This document shows positions 36,620 to 51,000 of a DNA stretch of 64,000 nucleotides, in pieces. A model generated the notes under the pieces. That model ran no database searches. It worked only from the letters and a program-made list of their open reading frames with translations, and was not told the DNA's origin. The DNA is taken from the NCBI GenBank assembly GCA_008828725.1, contig MEHQ01002912.1, forward strand, positions 21,877 through 85,876. Reading direction: 5' to 3'. How positions within the stretch are numbered: the stretch's first letter is position 1; each line of letters begins with the position of its first letter. Made by a program: the position numbers and the translations under genes. This DNA comes from Saccharina japonica (taxonomy: Eukaryota; Sar; Phaeophyceae; Laminariales; Laminariaceae).

Positions 36620-38125
36620 TCCTTAACATATCATACGATGTGTTTGCTTGCTGCGCTTTAGTTTTATTAAACCCGAGCGGGCTGGACCACCCACGTCCGA
36701 ACTACAATGGAAGAAGGCGCACAGTGCATCATTATCTCGTTAGTTATGCGACCGTGTGCGCGCAGCGTGATACTCGTGTTGCTCCGCGGCAACGCAAATA
36801 TGGTTTGTCCGTTGACAATAATAGTATATAGGACGCTGGGAAACTGACATTTCATACGATTCGCATGTTTCCCCCCCTTTTTTCCATCCCATCAGTTATC
36901 TTGGGGCACTACTCCAGCCCCCGTTCCGAGGCCACATAACAGACACCCCTCTCCCTCCCCCCCCCACTACGTACGGTGTGCGCCTTCGTTTTTATCGCGG
37001 GAAGAGCTCAACTTTTCCTTTTCGTTGTTGTCGACATGCCTGCGTCGAATTGTGCATAGTGCATGCACCCGCTAAATAGGAGTTTTGTGCGTCGTGTCAA
37101 GTTTGGCTCGAAACAACCTTACTTACAGGTAGTTGTTTGTTACGAGGTTTTGTCACTACGATTACCGCCGTCATATGTGCGCGGTTCGTATGATTGCCCA
37201 TGCTTCAAACCTGCCGCAGCATTTCGCCTTTACGTTGCCAGTAGGTTATGCGTAGCAGTTGTTGTTTCTACTATATTTGCCATCTGACAATGTATAGCCC
37301 TTGTTCCAATCACACCATACATACATAAAAGAACATCCATAATCCTATCACTTCAGATCTAGATGTTCCCAATAAGACCTCAATATTGAACGAAACTAAG
37401 CTACAAACGCAGTCGTTACGTTTGCTGTAGAAGGGATTAAGTATTTGGATTTTGTCACCTCCATCGAGGGGTCGTATTAATGTAGGTACTTTGCTATTAC
37501 AACAGTAAACCGTAACCTACCGAATCGCTGATCGGTAACAACGTCGTCTGTAATAGCAGGTATGTGTATGAAGCAGCCTATGTACTCGGGAACATGGAGT
37601 ACTATTGGAGGAAAGGTATAGCCAGTTAATTAATTACGTATGGATACGTAGTACTTGGTCTTATTAGTACAATCATGATATGCGGTGATATTAGAAAGTT
37701 CCAAGAATAGCATCTCGGTCGTTGGTCGTCGGTAGTCGGGATGAATAGCAATGGCAGCAAGAAAAACTCACGAGCAAGCATCAAGGAACGTTCACGAGAC
37801 CGTGCACCAAGAAGCGTTGCTGTGGTTCGGTCAGTACAATGACCCGCGGTAGGGTACATCTAGCCCGTAGAGCCGAGATGGTCGAAGAGGATTGATGCGC
37901 CCACCAAGCCCACGACCCACCTGCTGAGCTGTGTCTCATATTTCTTTTCGTGTTCTTCATCTTGACCCAGAGAGAGCCATCATTGCAACATCATACATTT
38001 CTTCTGAGTGAATCTCACGGGCACGTGTGACAGCCGCACGCGCCGAGCCCCTGGATTAGCACGCCCACCACAATGCCACAAGTGGACATTCTCCGGTAAC
38101 ACGGGGGGGCAACGTAATCAGAACC
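36620..38125. other. No gene seen
   Basis: Short unsupported frames only; no tandem repeat or inverted ends noticed. Confidence 0.5.
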
Positions 38126-38129
38126 CGCG

Positions 38130-38955
38130 AATAAAAATCTTGCCAAGGTAAAAGGGAAATCCCAACTTGCATCACAACTAACTACCAACGTAAAACGGCG
38201 CTCCCGAAAAATCGTAAATCATTGCCAAAGTAAAACGGCAATGCCTATTTCCATCATGAACAATTGCCAACATAAAACGGTAATCCCAATTTCCATCAAA
38301 AATAAGTGCCGAGGTAAAACGGCAATCTCAAACTCCAACATATGTAATTGCCAGGGTGAAACGGCAATCCTAAACTCCAACGTAAATAATTGCCAAGGTA
38401 AAACGGCAATCTTACTATGCCAAGGTAAAACGGCAATCCCAACTTCCATATGAACGATGGCCAACGTAAAACATCAATTCTAACTTCCATCATGACTAAT
38501 TGCCAACGTAAAACGGCAAACCCGAATCCCATCATAAATCATTGCCAAGGTAAAACGGCAACCCGAATCCCATCATAAATCAGTGCCAAGGTAAAACGGC
38601 AATCCCTGTTTTCATCACGAACTACTGCCAACCTAAAACGGTAATCCCAACTTCCAGCATAACTCATTGCCAAGGTAAAACGGCAATCCTAGTATCCCAA
38701 TTTCCATATGAGCAATTGCCAACTTAAAACGGCAATCCCAAATTCCATCATATCTAATTGCCAAGGTAAAACGGCAATCCCATATACATCATAACTAATA
38801 GCCAAGGTAAAACGGCAATCCCAAATTCCATCATTAACTCATTGCCAAGGTAGAACGGCATTCCCAATTTCCATCATGAAGGAATGCCAACGTAAAACGG
38901 CGATCCCAACTTCCGTCACAACAACTAATTGCCAACGCCAAATGGCAGTCCCAAT
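38130..38955 (+). repeat. AACGGCAA minisatellite, about 20 units
   Basis: Unit about 36-45 bp, core TTGCCAAGGTAAAACGGCAA followed by TCCCAATTCCATCATAA, with variable spacers. Same family as 2470-2745. The minus frame reads repeated IAVLPWQ peptides, an artefact of the repeat. Confidence 0.95.
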
Positions 38956-39149
38956 GCCAAACCTGTCCATCTCAATTTCGGTATACGTCTTCCAAGCCAC
39001 AGTGAGACAGTAACTACGGAAAGGGAAAAACCCATCCAACAAGAGAATACTGGTAAACCTTCAAACTAGATATATAACATCTCCTTCACATACTGTAGAT
39101 GTCATACCGCCAGACAACATCGGCTCCTCTGTTGTACTGTTGGGAGAAG

Positions 39150-39990
39150 CCACAGGGTTGTTCGCCAAATGCATCGCCCCCTCGTTATCGTCCTTCACCC
39201 TCTGGTACATTCAACATCGCGGTCCGGGAAAACATAACTCCAGATGTATCACGTGGAAATAGTTTCGCAAAAAAGCGTGGCCATCTCCACGTACTCCGCC
39301 TCCGTGGAAAAGAGCGTAGCCTAACGCATTTCTGCCTCCTAGAGAAAAACGGTACACAAGCACCCGCGCACATCACAACTCCGCCAGGAATGTATCGCCG
39401 GCCGTTCGTCTTGGGTGCATAGTCCGCGTTCACGTACACCTCCAATTGAACTCCACTACCCATACCCCTCTGAAACGTGATACCGTAAGTACTCGCACAC
39501 TTGAGGCACGTCACGATGTACAGCGCTTCCTGCCAATGCAATAGCGTCGGCGCTGCAGAGTACCTTGCTACGGCTCGAACTGCGTTAAGAATGTCCTACC
39601 AACGACCAAAAAGGCGTATCAACGTCTGGTCCATCCTCGTCAAACCGATGGAGCTTCAGGTCAACCGCCGCGGGAGTACTCTTGTCGCGAGTGACACTGA
39701 ACGCCGCTACCGTGCGTACAAACAGCAACCTCCCGAGTGACGGCGTCGGTACACCGTCACCGCGTCAACTGGGTATCTCCATTTACACGTTTTTATCGGC
39801 GGGATAGTAATAAATCACCGTTACACTCCTCAAGATCCACCCTGGAGTACTCTGGGCCCTATGCGGAGCACCTCTCCGTTAATCTAGTGTCTCAGTTTGC
39901 TTTTCGGGTCCACCAGTCAGTTTTCGTTCCCGGAGGGCCGTATTCCTCAGAAATGGCGTCCAACAAACTGACTTTAGGTTACACGTCCAT
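39150..39990 (-). mobile_element. Ty1/copia retrotransposon fossil, RT end and RNase H region
   Basis: A minus-strand stretch at about 39190-39541 resembles the copia RNase H domain (HWQEAL...CLK, then VYVNADYA, then GGVVMCAG). Weaker coding-like sequence upstream in element sense (to about 39990) fits the end of reverse transcriptase. Neither LTRs nor gag, protease or integrase are visible. It is a broken, old fragment with several disruptions. Confidence 0.75.
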
Positions 39991-40344
39991 ACCAGCTACG
40001 TTCCAGGGGCTGGCCACACCGACAAGTCGTCAAACTACAACTCTGGAAAAAAATCAAAAACAAAACTCTGGAAAACTCCGTTGATAATTATGTGGGGCAT
40101 ACCTGTGGGTTTGACTGTCCCGCCTTGTAAAACGGGTACTATGGATCTAAAACAAAGTGCCTCGAGCCATAAACTAAACTTCCCATGCTAGTCGACTTTA
40201 GGCTGATTCCTATATGTTTGTTTTTTTTCCGGTCCGATTCGGGCTTTTCAGCCAATCGCAGACACTTTACCCCCGCAAAGCTACGGAGTTCGCCGTGCGC
40301 TCCTCGGGGTGAGAGGTGCCCAGCTCAAAAATCCGGTTCTTCAT

Positions 40345-41095
40345 TGACGTAGTTCAAATTATTTCCCACCAGCCAAAACCTGACCCAAAATAATCTGAAG
40401 TAGCTCCAAATCCGAAAATACGTCTATTTTCGAACGAGGGACAGCTTCAGAATATTTTTCGTTGGGTTAAAACCTCGAATTATTGTCCACTGGCCAAAAC
40501 CTGACCCAAAACAATCTGAAGTAGCTCCAAATCCGAAAATACGTCTATTTTCGAACGAGGGACAGCTCCAGATTATTTTTCGTCGGGTTAAAACCTCGAA
40601 TTATTGTCCACTAGCCAAAACCTGACCCAAAACAATCTGAAGTAGCCCCAAATCCGAAAATACGTCTATTTTCGAACGAGGGACAGCTTCATATTATTTT
40701 TCGTCGGGTTAAAACCTCGAACTATTGTCCACCAGCCAAAACCTGACCCAAATAATCTGAAGTAGCTCCAAATCCGAAAATACGTCTATTTTCGAACGAG
40801 GGACAGCTTTAGATTATTTTTCGTCGGGTTAAAACCTCAAAATGTTGTCCACTAGCCAAAACCTGACCCAAATAACCCGAAGTAGCTCCTAATCCGAAAA
40901 TACGTCTATTTTCGAACGAGGGACAGCTTCAGATTACTTTTCGTCGGATTAAAACATCGAACTAAGCCTCTGGAGAAGCGGAGTTATTATCGCCCATTAG
41001 ACTCAAATAATCTGAAGTAGTTCCAAATTCAAAAACACGTCTATTTTTGAACGAGGGACAGCTTTAGATTATTTTTCGTCTGAATATGCACTGTG
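40345..41095 (+). repeat. Tandem satellite, unit about 120 bp, six to seven copies
   Basis: The unit contains CCAAAACCTGACCCAAA, ATCTGAAGTAGCTCCAAATC, AATACGTCTATTTTCGAACG and GAGGGACAGCTTCAGATTAT. Copies start near 40373, 40492, 40613, 40734 and 40853, with a shorter, more diverged copy after 40975. Three copies of a 14-bp unit (ACGAGGCATTTTAA) follow at 41345-41386. Confidence 0.93.
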
Positions 41096-41489
41096 GGCAC
41101 AGCCTCGAACTCAGCCTCCAGATAGGCGGCAGGGGACCTCTCGGGCAGACTCTGGACTGATTCCCAGAAGTGTATGGCAGAGTTTTCCGGTTTACCGGGA
41201 AAAAAACGGACAATAACGTCAAATCAAAGTAAAAATCGAACCGAATGATATCTGATCCGCATAAAAATCGGCCTTAGACCCTCCAACCCCCAATTGTTGA
41301 AGAATAAAAAAAAAACAGAACAAAAATAAACAATACCTTGAACGAGGCATTTTAAACGAGGCATTTTAAACGAGGCATTTTAAACGAAACGGATACCTGA
41401 CGACGCCAAAATACTGAAAACTAAAGAATTCTGCGCAGCGTTGACAGCCATCTGGTTCGGTGACAGTGTTGTCGATGCCGGGGTCGTAT

Positions 41490-41530
41490 TCATTGACGTC
41501 GATGTCGATGTCGATGTCGATGTCGATGTT
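41490..41530 (+). repeat. (GATGTC)n hexanucleotide repeat
   Basis: Six units of GTCGAT/GATGTC. The opposite strand reads Asp-Ile repeats. Confidence 0.9.
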
Positions 41531-42050
41531 GACATAGCACTTGGACGTACTGCTGCAGGTGCTGTGTAGTTGCCTCAGACCAGCATCATTAAAAAAAAGG
41601 AGTACTCGTACAGTAAACAAAAGTGTTTTTGCTGCCGTCACGTGGAGTACACGACCGTCGTGGTATGCTTACCGACCGTATACAGACCTGTCCACGAAAT
41701 AAAATGAGATGATGGTGGCGGTCTGGGAAGTGCTGGCAGCGATGCTCGCGATGGTATGCGTATGCTGCCGTCGGATACGCTGCTTTGGTCGTCGTCTTCA
41801 ACGGCAGTGTCGTCGTAATCGTCGTCATCGTCGTCAGTGTTGTTGCTGCCGTCGCTCTCGCCTCTTAAAAATAAATGCGTCGATACCCCAGTCGTCCGCC
41901 TCCTCCCCCTCTTTCTCCCCCCCTCTCCCCGTCGACGAAGAGCAGCGGCGTGAGCGTGATCGCGTTGTTGCAGTGAGAAGAGAGCACTGCGGGGTATACC
42001 TGCACGAGGCTTTCCGTGTGAGTATACAATACAAACATATGCTGATGGTG

Positions 42051-45000
42051 TCACTCGCGGCACCCGCGACTCCGGAAACCAGACCATCCATCGTCGTGGT
42101 CGTTGAAGCAGACTCCAGGTCCTACAAATATGCTGTTCACATCCTCGAAACACATCCAAGCCTGGGGAGTGGTCATGGGCCGGGCTGGGGTGACATTGTC
42201 GGGCAGGAACGTCTGCATACCACAAACATAGGGGAAGGGTGCGAAAACGATCAGGATTCACGCAGTAGGGGCGACAGCAGAGTATCAGATTTCCACGGTA
42301 CAGCGTTAGTTCGGCTAAAATGGACAACAAACCGTGTGCACCCCATTGTAAGCCGACTGAGGAAGGGTATACATGTCAATCTACAGAGCATGTCTCGATC
42401 GATCGTGACGCGAAGTCTAATCTACGATTGAGGACTGTTCACGTCACAAACTCTTTCCTCCGACGAGGAAAACTCTAGTATGATACCTATACCAAACAAA
42501 CGAAACCCTGACGCCACAAGTATCTACCTCGTAAAATTTGTGTATCACAATAAGAAACACCCGCAATGGTGTGATAACCACGTGTCATCGTAGAGTTGTG
42601 CTTGTTTGCGACAAAAAAACAAGTATGCTCGCCTAGAGAACGACCTTATCACCGGGAAAATGATCGCGGAAAGAGCACGGCACAGTTCTCGGGAACGCCT
42701 GCGTCTGGAGGTTCGCCGAACATTAGTCTACAGGGTTACTACTTACGAACGTGCGAGTTTTCTGTTGCAAAACCGTATAATGTATATACTATGTATAATC
42801 CTCCGAAACCTGTGGGCAGAAGTTACTGCACATTGTGTACGACTCATGGACTGCTCTACATGGCCTACGATTAGCCCGCCGCTACATACCGCAGCAGTAA
42901 AATCAATGCACTCCCAGCATGTCCGACGCCAATTGCCTACAGAGAACTGCTACCCCTTTAGTTGCGCCGGTGAAAAGCGAAACAACGCCCGGCAGAATGC
43001 GAGCTGCTTGTACGTCTGTCCCACCTCCATCCAGGGGCGCTGGTACGAAACGTTGCTGCTGCGTAGGGAGGCCAGTTTATGGTCACACTGGATCCTCTTC
43101 CTCTCGCACTTTGTTGTCTCACCCGTCAAGCTTTTTCTCATTAACAGTGGGAGCTTGAAGGGTGAGGCTGCAAAGTGCGAGAAGAAGAGGGTGGAGTGTG
43201 ACCAGAAACTGGCCTCGCTAAGCGGCAGCAACATTTCGTGTGAGTGCCCATCCAAACGGTTACACGGTCGCCGGAGGTACAGCGTTGTGGCACACGACAG
43301 TTTGCTACCACCAAAACAAGAGCCAATACAGTACTGACACGTTATATGCACGTACATGAGGTGCTGTCGATCAACACGGAGAAGGTCGCATTTCAAAGCG
43401 CCCACCCATCTTATCGCGGCGTCAAGTATGACGGGAGAGCTATCGACGGTTGAAGAAGTGTAAAAAGAGGCACAAACCACACAGTTTACTGGACCACAAC
43501 AACCAGACAGTGTCTTTTCACCTTGTTATTGCGTTGTGAGTGCGAGTACACAGCGATGTAGGACGGACATCAACTTTCGGTAGCTGCAGTAAGCTCAGTG
43601 GCTTTACCTGCCTTACGTGTAAGCAGACCCTTCACACTAGCAAGATATACACGGCAAAAGGAGCGCTGCCTACCACTCACGTACCTACACTCGTCGACCA
43701 AATCTTGACACGCGTCGTACTTCTGGAAGATGGGCACAATCTGGCTTTCCACCTCGTCGAGCTTCTCGAGGGCGTCCATATTATGCTTCGTCATGTCGTC
43801 TATTACTTTGTTGCACTTGATGAGGTCGTTCATAACCTGTCGAGCGGGTCAAAGGCGTGGTGCAGTGCGGCGCGTGGTGCGAGTCACGAGCACGCCGGTG
43901 CAAGGGGGTGGTGAAGGGCGATACAGTAGGTGTCAGACTGACGAAACATGATGGCCAACAGGAGACGCCGATATGCGGCGCCATGGTTGGATCAGGAGAC
44001 TTAACTAAGTGAAGCTCAAGCCCCTTCATCGTTGATGCGGCTGTCGACGCCCACTACCCATCATGCGCTCATGACGCTTCAAGTCGCGCGCCAACATCCG
44101 TATCGCAGATGTGCTTCAAGAAAACATCCCCCCCCCCCTCCTCGAGTTTGGGGTCGCGCGTGTCTAGCATCGTAAAACAACGTGCCCATATGTTTCACGC
44201 AGCAGTTACCCCCACGTCACAAATACAACAATACTCTTTCCACGGCAAAATAAAAGGAAGCAGTCGCGTACGCCCGCCCCTCCCCCCTCCCTTTTGACAC
44301 AAATCTTCCCTCCGTGCCTCCACCCACCCTCGCCCGCTCTAAGCGCCATCTCGGCAGCCCTCCTTCGCCGGCCAGTATGTCCCTTAACCCATCCTCGAGC
44401 TCGGAGACTTCGAACTTTGTGTCGTCGAGAACTAGGTTGCACGTGCGAGCCCTTGCAAACTCTGCCTCCCGCGACACGGCCATCTCGTCCATCGCGTTAC
44501 TTGAGTCCTCGAGTTTCTTCTGAGCGTGAGCGAGCTTGGCAGCGAGGTCGGTCGATTGCTTGGTCGCTTTTCGCTCACCGGCGAGCGCCAAGGAGAATCT
44601 CGAACGGAGTACCTCTTCTCTCTGCGACGCTTCCTGGAGCGCATGGCGTGCAGCTTCGAGCTCGGCGTGCATGGCGTTAACATCCGTAAAGTCAGCGGCC
44701 TTCGCGAAGCGCACTCCTTGGGGAGTCTGCGGGCAGAGCACGGGTGCGATCGCCTGTCGAGGAAAAACAATCGAAAACTAGATCAGCCGCTAAGAACAGG
44801 GAGGTTTGGCTTGCCAGCGAGGGAGACGGAGGGGGGGGGGCATATGAAACGTATATTATACGTCATCGAAAATAAAGTGCCGATTAATGATAACTTTCCG
44901 TAGCAAACAAATACAAAACAGACGGAATTCGTTCAGAATTCGGCGAAGAATACACACAAGGACGATATTCGGATGATGACGAATAACTAAAACGTGGGAC

Positions 45001-48000
45001 GAAATAAGGACGTCGACGAGTGAGAGATCGTTGCTGAAACAATGTGTTTTGGCCTATTTGAGATGGGCAGGGCTCGAAAAGGACAGCAACCAAGGATTTA
45101 TGCAGTATGTTATTTTCTCGACACGTGGGGTTACGTATTAACATGCGAAGTATATGTTACAGTCGAATTCTGCAGCTTCGTAGATTGTTCTGCTCAATAA
45201 AGGATACATGTTCTCCTCAATAAAGGATACATATATCATATGTATATCCTGCATGAGGCCTTGTAAAACTCGCAGTACGCGCGATCGAAGTATCACACCG
45301 GTACACAGCTTGCAAAGAGGATTTTCGACGAAATCCTCGATCTGACAGCTGATTCGTTTTCTATAGCCATGTTACAGTTGTTGCCGCTACGTAGCTTTCG
45401 ATTTTCATGCCCAGGGCTTACCATTTCCCTGGGTGACCGATATCGGTGATCCGCGGCTACGTAGGAGTTTCGAGAGTGTTTACTAACCGGTGTTTTCTCG
45501 CGACGTAAATGCCAGCGACTACACCTACCTGCGATTTGACGTCTGGTTTATTGTCGGCTCTTGGAAACACGGCAACGCAGCAAATATCACTGTGCCGAAT
45601 CCATATATAGCAACTGGAAGTTTATCCATTCATGAATGTATGGCGAAGAGAAACACCAAACCATGTGAGAGCCAACGGAGTCTATTTAGAAATATGATTT
45701 TTGGTGTAGGGTACAACCAGTACGTATAGGATGTTAAACGCCCGTCGTTCTAAGGGTTCACATCAGAACGTGAAAAATAGGTCTCGCCACGTACAGGGAA
45801 CATGGAAAACGCAACATTATCGCATACTAGTACTGACCGTCACTCTTTAGTACCAGCACACCTCTTTTTTGCGAGTGTTTTTGCCTACGAAAGGCTCCTT
45901 GATTTTTGCATCACCCCCAACAGCGCTGGAGAGTTTGTCTGCACAACCAATAATTGGTTTGGCCTCAACAGGTATGCCTGGTACCCATCAGCATACTGGT
46001 ACCACAGATACGATGAAGCCGTGAAATAAAACAAAAAGGCGGAAACCGAAACACGTCGCACCTCACGCACGTCTCTCCAGGCACCCCACAGAACATCTAT
46101 CACATGTTGAACCCCCCAGTGCTGCCCGGGAAGCTGTGTCGTTGTCCCCGTGTTGTATAGGGGTCCCGGGAAGTAAACGGGGGGTGCCGCCGTGTCGTAG
46201 ACCGAGGAGGAGACGGCGTTATCATCTACGGAGACAGGCGCGACGAGATGTTCGGGCAAGTGTAGGTGGCAGTTGCTCGGAGAAGTAGCGTGTCGGTCGT
46301 TGCCTCGAACAGTCTCTGGCGAGGCGCACAGCTCCATCTGCCGAGTGGGGTGGGGTGTGGCGTGTTTGTGGAGGCGGTGACGACATACAGGAAAAGTTAG
46401 CGACGAACGGGGAATTATACTCGTAGTAAGTTTTTTCTCGTGTTCTCCCCCCCCCTGCGACGCCCTACTATATGCCCTACATTGTATGCCTCCGATGGTT
46501 GTATCGAAACGATGAAGTAGCGTGAACATTTCCGTTTGTCGATTCACGGCGGCCTTGCCGGTAACAGCAGCTCTTGTGCCATTATGTCGAGGCGGTATAG
46601 GCACAATACCCCAATGCACAACACGTTCCGGTATTTCAAATAATACTATAGGCACAACACCCCAATGCACAACACGTTACGGTATTTCAAATAATACTAG
46701 CGGTACGGCCACGGCTCCGTCCGTGGCGCATGCCCTGCGTTTCCCGTAGTAATATGTATAGTCCCTGGTATGGTAGAACCCGTATGTTGCGATGTACAAA
46801 GTATGAGGACCATCGTGCCAGCCGGTATCGACCCGGGGCATGTCCGTTTTTGTCCCCGGGTTGTTGGGGTTGCAGGTGTATGGAAGGATTTCTGATCCGA
46901 GGATGGGGACTTGTTATCCCCGGGTGCGGCAGGAACTCGACCATGAACCCCCCAGCTAAACCAACACAATCAGGCAGTGGGTCGGATATGCCATCATGCG
47001 TTTTGTGAATATATGGCGTAGGGACTCTCAGCAGTGTCGTGTGAAAGGTTGTGTCGCTGTGTGTGCTGACTCTGCGTCTGTTGGGTTGTGTTCTGGATAT
47101 AGCACTGCTGTTGTAGGCAGTGGGGAGGTCTAAACAATGTATTATTACTGTAAATTATTGAGGTCAGCGTATCCTGACTGGACAACGTTCCAGAAAATAG
47201 CTGCCAAATATTCCCAGAACGTTATGATTATATCTACAAAGTGAAGGACTCTACTCGCCAGGGTAGTAACACTTTGCCGCCTCGGATGTCCTTCCTGCTG
47301 TGGTACCACATACATGCCAATAACGGTTCGGTGTGACGCGATATGCATATTTTTCCCGACCTGATGGGTACCTATCCTGCAAACTGGAGCGGAACACGTA
47401 GGAACTTGTATGTATACGTATTTGTTCACCAATTTGACCTTGAGAAATCATTGACCGTGCACGTTGCTGAGTTCTGTGCTGTGTTTTTGTTTTGTCGTAC
47501 GTGGACTGCGTGTTTTCCGCTGTTGCTACTGCTGAAGCTGCTACTGTTGCTGCTGCTACTGCTGTTGCTGCTGCTGCTGCTCCTGCTGCTCCTCGCTGCT
47601 GGTGCTGCTTGCTGCTGGTGGTGCTGCTATTAATAGTGCTACTGCTGGTGCTGCTGCGCTGCTGCTGATCGCTGCACAATGGGTGATGCCGAATGCATGT
47701 CGTGGTGCAATCCCTCAGCACTGGACTGTTGCAATCAACCAATAGGCTGCCTGTTTCTTATCTGAACTGCAATAAAGCCAGAAGTACTGAATCGAGGAAC
47801 CGCTCGCCATTGTCGGCAGCTCAGAGCTAGGCTGGCTTGATGTCTGACCGTAAGCGATATCCTGCTGCATCTTTATCCCGCGCATTGTAATTGCCTGAGG
47901 GGCTGTCGGCAATGATCAGTACGCGACGGCCAGGACTCGGTGCGACGTGTGACGCAGTATACCGATTTTGTGTCTCGCACTCTCTCTACCGATGCAGCGG

Positions 48001-51000
48001 GGCGGGTCCGAAACGCTCCGGATTGCGAGACTTGTGCAACTATGACAACAGTACTCATAGTGTGATGTGATGTACTCATCTGAACGGAAATATGAGGACC
48101 AGCGGTAAATAAATGTATATTCCAAATGGCCTTTATCTTGCCGTCCGTTTTCACTGTCCTTGGGACTGGGGAATTGCTCATCGCGTGACGGTCAAGACTC
48201 GGCGGGGTATGAGACCCGGTGTTTCACTGGGTGTGGCACCCAGCCCCCCTACCCATGAGACAAGGCGGGGCTGAAGCACTCTGGATCGCGAGATCATGAT
48301 TCCAGACAAACATACTAAGAGCATTTAATAATATAGATTTTGGGTCTACGTTTTCCCCGCCTGACCCAGGCCCAAAGTGGCCAAATCACTAATCCAAACC
48401 AGGACGCTCTGAACACACCGAGCATCTGGCCAACGTTTGTTTTGTCCCTCGTGCAACCAGGAAACGGGAGGATTTCAACGAACTCACCGGAGGCGTCCGA
48501 TAAATGAGTGGCAGCGTGTCGGAGTGAAGCGGGTCGCACTGCGTCTTCGACTCATCGGCAGGAACGAAAAGGCAGTACTCGTTGTCTTGACACACTGGTG
48601 GGAGCGGCTGTTCGTCTTCCTGACAGTGCTTCTCGCCGACACCGCCAGACAGCAGGTTCTGCATCTGAGTCGTGATGTGCCTCTCGAGCGCCACCTGCTC
48701 ACGCATCCGACATGAGGGGTGGAGGGGGGGGGCATGGCCAATGTTATCGCTGACGGGCAGGCTCCCGACGAAGAGTCGATATATAGTCTCTAATGCTGAC
48801 ACACTATATTATTCCAACTCATGCCCCCCGTCCAAACCTTCATGATGTCTACGAATCACCGATAGTCAATGCTCGGAGCGCTGGGAGAGAAGTGCGAAAC
48901 CGTTGCGAGACCCCCCAAGCAAACACCGGGGCCGAACATTTTCACGGCCAAGACGAAACGTTACACCCACTTCCTCAACTCGCTAACCTCGGGCCCGTTC
49001 CCTAACGCGAATACCTCCCTGCATTAGTCTTCATCAAGACTCACCCGTGTCTTCTCTTCCCGCTCTTGCTGCTCATGCTCGTCGCGGTCGAGGATCATGT
49101 TGAGGATGGTCGCAAACTCCGCGCGCTCATCGGCGAGCTCGGCGAGGTGGCGGGCGAGACGAGCCTCGACTGCCGCGGGAAGGTGTACGTCTAGGTCGAC
49201 AAAGAGCGCCAGCTTCATGTGCTCGGCCTCGTACCGAGCGCGGTCAGCCGCCAGGAGGGCGTCGAACAGCACATCTTCAGCGTTTTCGTTTTCTTCGTCG
49301 TCGTCGTCGTGTTCGTCTTGACTGCGCGAAGAGTGCTCGGTCTTGGAGGCCGGCGACAACGTGTCGAAGCTGTTGCATCCTGCTTGAGCAATGAGAGAAC
49401 CACACGCATGAGGGCACGATTGGTGGTGTTTTTTCAGATCCCACGTGATTGTTTACCATATCCCAGATCAATACACTGGCTGCGGCTGTTCTGTAGGGTA
49501 TACACATGCATGGCTTTCGTAACTGTGTCACGGAAAGATCTCACTCGTTGCAGCAACCTAACGATGCTGTCGTATGATATTTCTGCTGTTTGGAAACGTG
49601 TAAACAGCTATCCAGACCTATCGTTACAAACGACGTGCGATACGCCCAAATCAGACGACTGTGAAGATAGTTTGGACCTATGTACATACCTGCGGTGGCG
49701 TTCGAGGGGCAGACGGAGGTCGGGGCATGCTGCACGAGGCGCTTGTGCTGAGAGCAGTAAAACCACCCAACCCCCCCATAGTCGATGTCATCGGTCGAGG
49801 CGCCAGAGGCAGCGGGAGTGTCGGAGCCGTTGGAAGAAGCATCGGAAGCGGCGGGGGTGAAGGCGTCTGAGGAGGAGCACTTGGTTGCGTGCGGGTCGCA
49901 ACCTGGACGGACGGGCACATATTCCACCTGGCTGAAACATTCGTCAGCCCGTTGGATCTGTCCCGCGGTCGGGTTGATCCAGGAAGGAACGATCCCCTAC
50001 CGTCGACAGACACATCAAAGTCGGATGCACAAAAACGGCGACCATTCGACAGTTGGTTTTATTTTTTGTTGTTGTATCTTCCAGCGATCTGGTATACGCA
50101 TGACCACACTTCCACAGCCAGTTTTAGCCTGGACCGGCTTTGTTCGATTGTGGGACATAACGGTGCAAATGTTAGCGAATGGTGACATCGTTTCCCGACG
50201 GTATTGCTACCGTCGGTACATCCACTATAAATGGATGTCTAGGGGGCCTTGTCTGGGAAACTGCCCACTTCTTGCCCCGGTGATATATTAGTAGAAACCT
50301 CGGAACCTCACAGCAGTCGGCTTGACAGAGCCCGAAAACCGTTATCTTCTGAGAAGGTGATGCGTACGCCTTGGACCACTACCCCGCCCGCATATATCTG
50401 GCGCGTAACGAGAGCCTACTAGGGTTAAAAACTTCAACCTGATGAACATACATGTGTAGTGTCTCAGTACGTGAAACCTCTCACGGACAATGCATGACAC
50501 GCTAGATAGTAATTTGGTTTTCACTCGTACTGTAAACGCTCTGCGGTCAGTTGCGAATCGGAACGCATAGCCCCCCTGCAAATTTTCCAGCCCCCATTTT
50601 TTATCAAGCCCACGAACCAAGCTCCATGTCTTTGTCTGGGCTCTGCTATTAGAAACGACTCGCAGAGCTCACCTTGAAGAGGCTGCCAATGTATCCCGTG
50701 GCAGTCTTTGCGACTCCTAGGATGTTCTGAGCAAGAGACGTCTCCTCGTCATCGTCGTCTTGTTCGAGAGCCCTTCTCTCCTGCTCTCTGATGTCGCTGG
50801 CGGCGATGAAGGCCTCAAGCGTGAAAGCTTCACCGGCCGCAACTGCTCGGCGAGCCTCAGCCAGGAGCGGGCCTTGCATGCCGCCGGTGTCGTCGTCAGC
50901 GTCGTGGGAGTCCAGGTGAACTTTCTCCCCCATCGGTAGTCTCTGCTGCGCCCATCGCGATTCCAACTCGGGCCCGCTGTCCAAGAAGAAGGACGTCAGG

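Noticed and set aside
38130-38955. Possible CRISPR array (regular AACGGCAA repeats with variable spacers)
   Set aside because: Spacer parts are themselves repeats of one unit, unit length varies and the context is eukaryotic; it is a minisatellite.
41700-41880. Acidic minus-strand segment (runs of Asp) that could be a further 3' exon of the unknown gene
   Set aside because: The preceding exon ends in a stop and has no convincing donor; the segment is low complexity (GAC/GAT repeats).
45490-46029. Two plus-strand frames (79 and 75 codons) rich in aromatic residues
   Set aside because: They look moderately protein-like but lie in an intron of the minus-strand gene, with no splice-consistent partner exons or known family.
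47715-47912. Possible extra exon of the unknown minus-strand gene (reads DIAYGQTSSQPSSELPT after a CAG)
   Set aside because: The acceptor is plausible and phase 0, but no good donor follows and the model is in frame without it.
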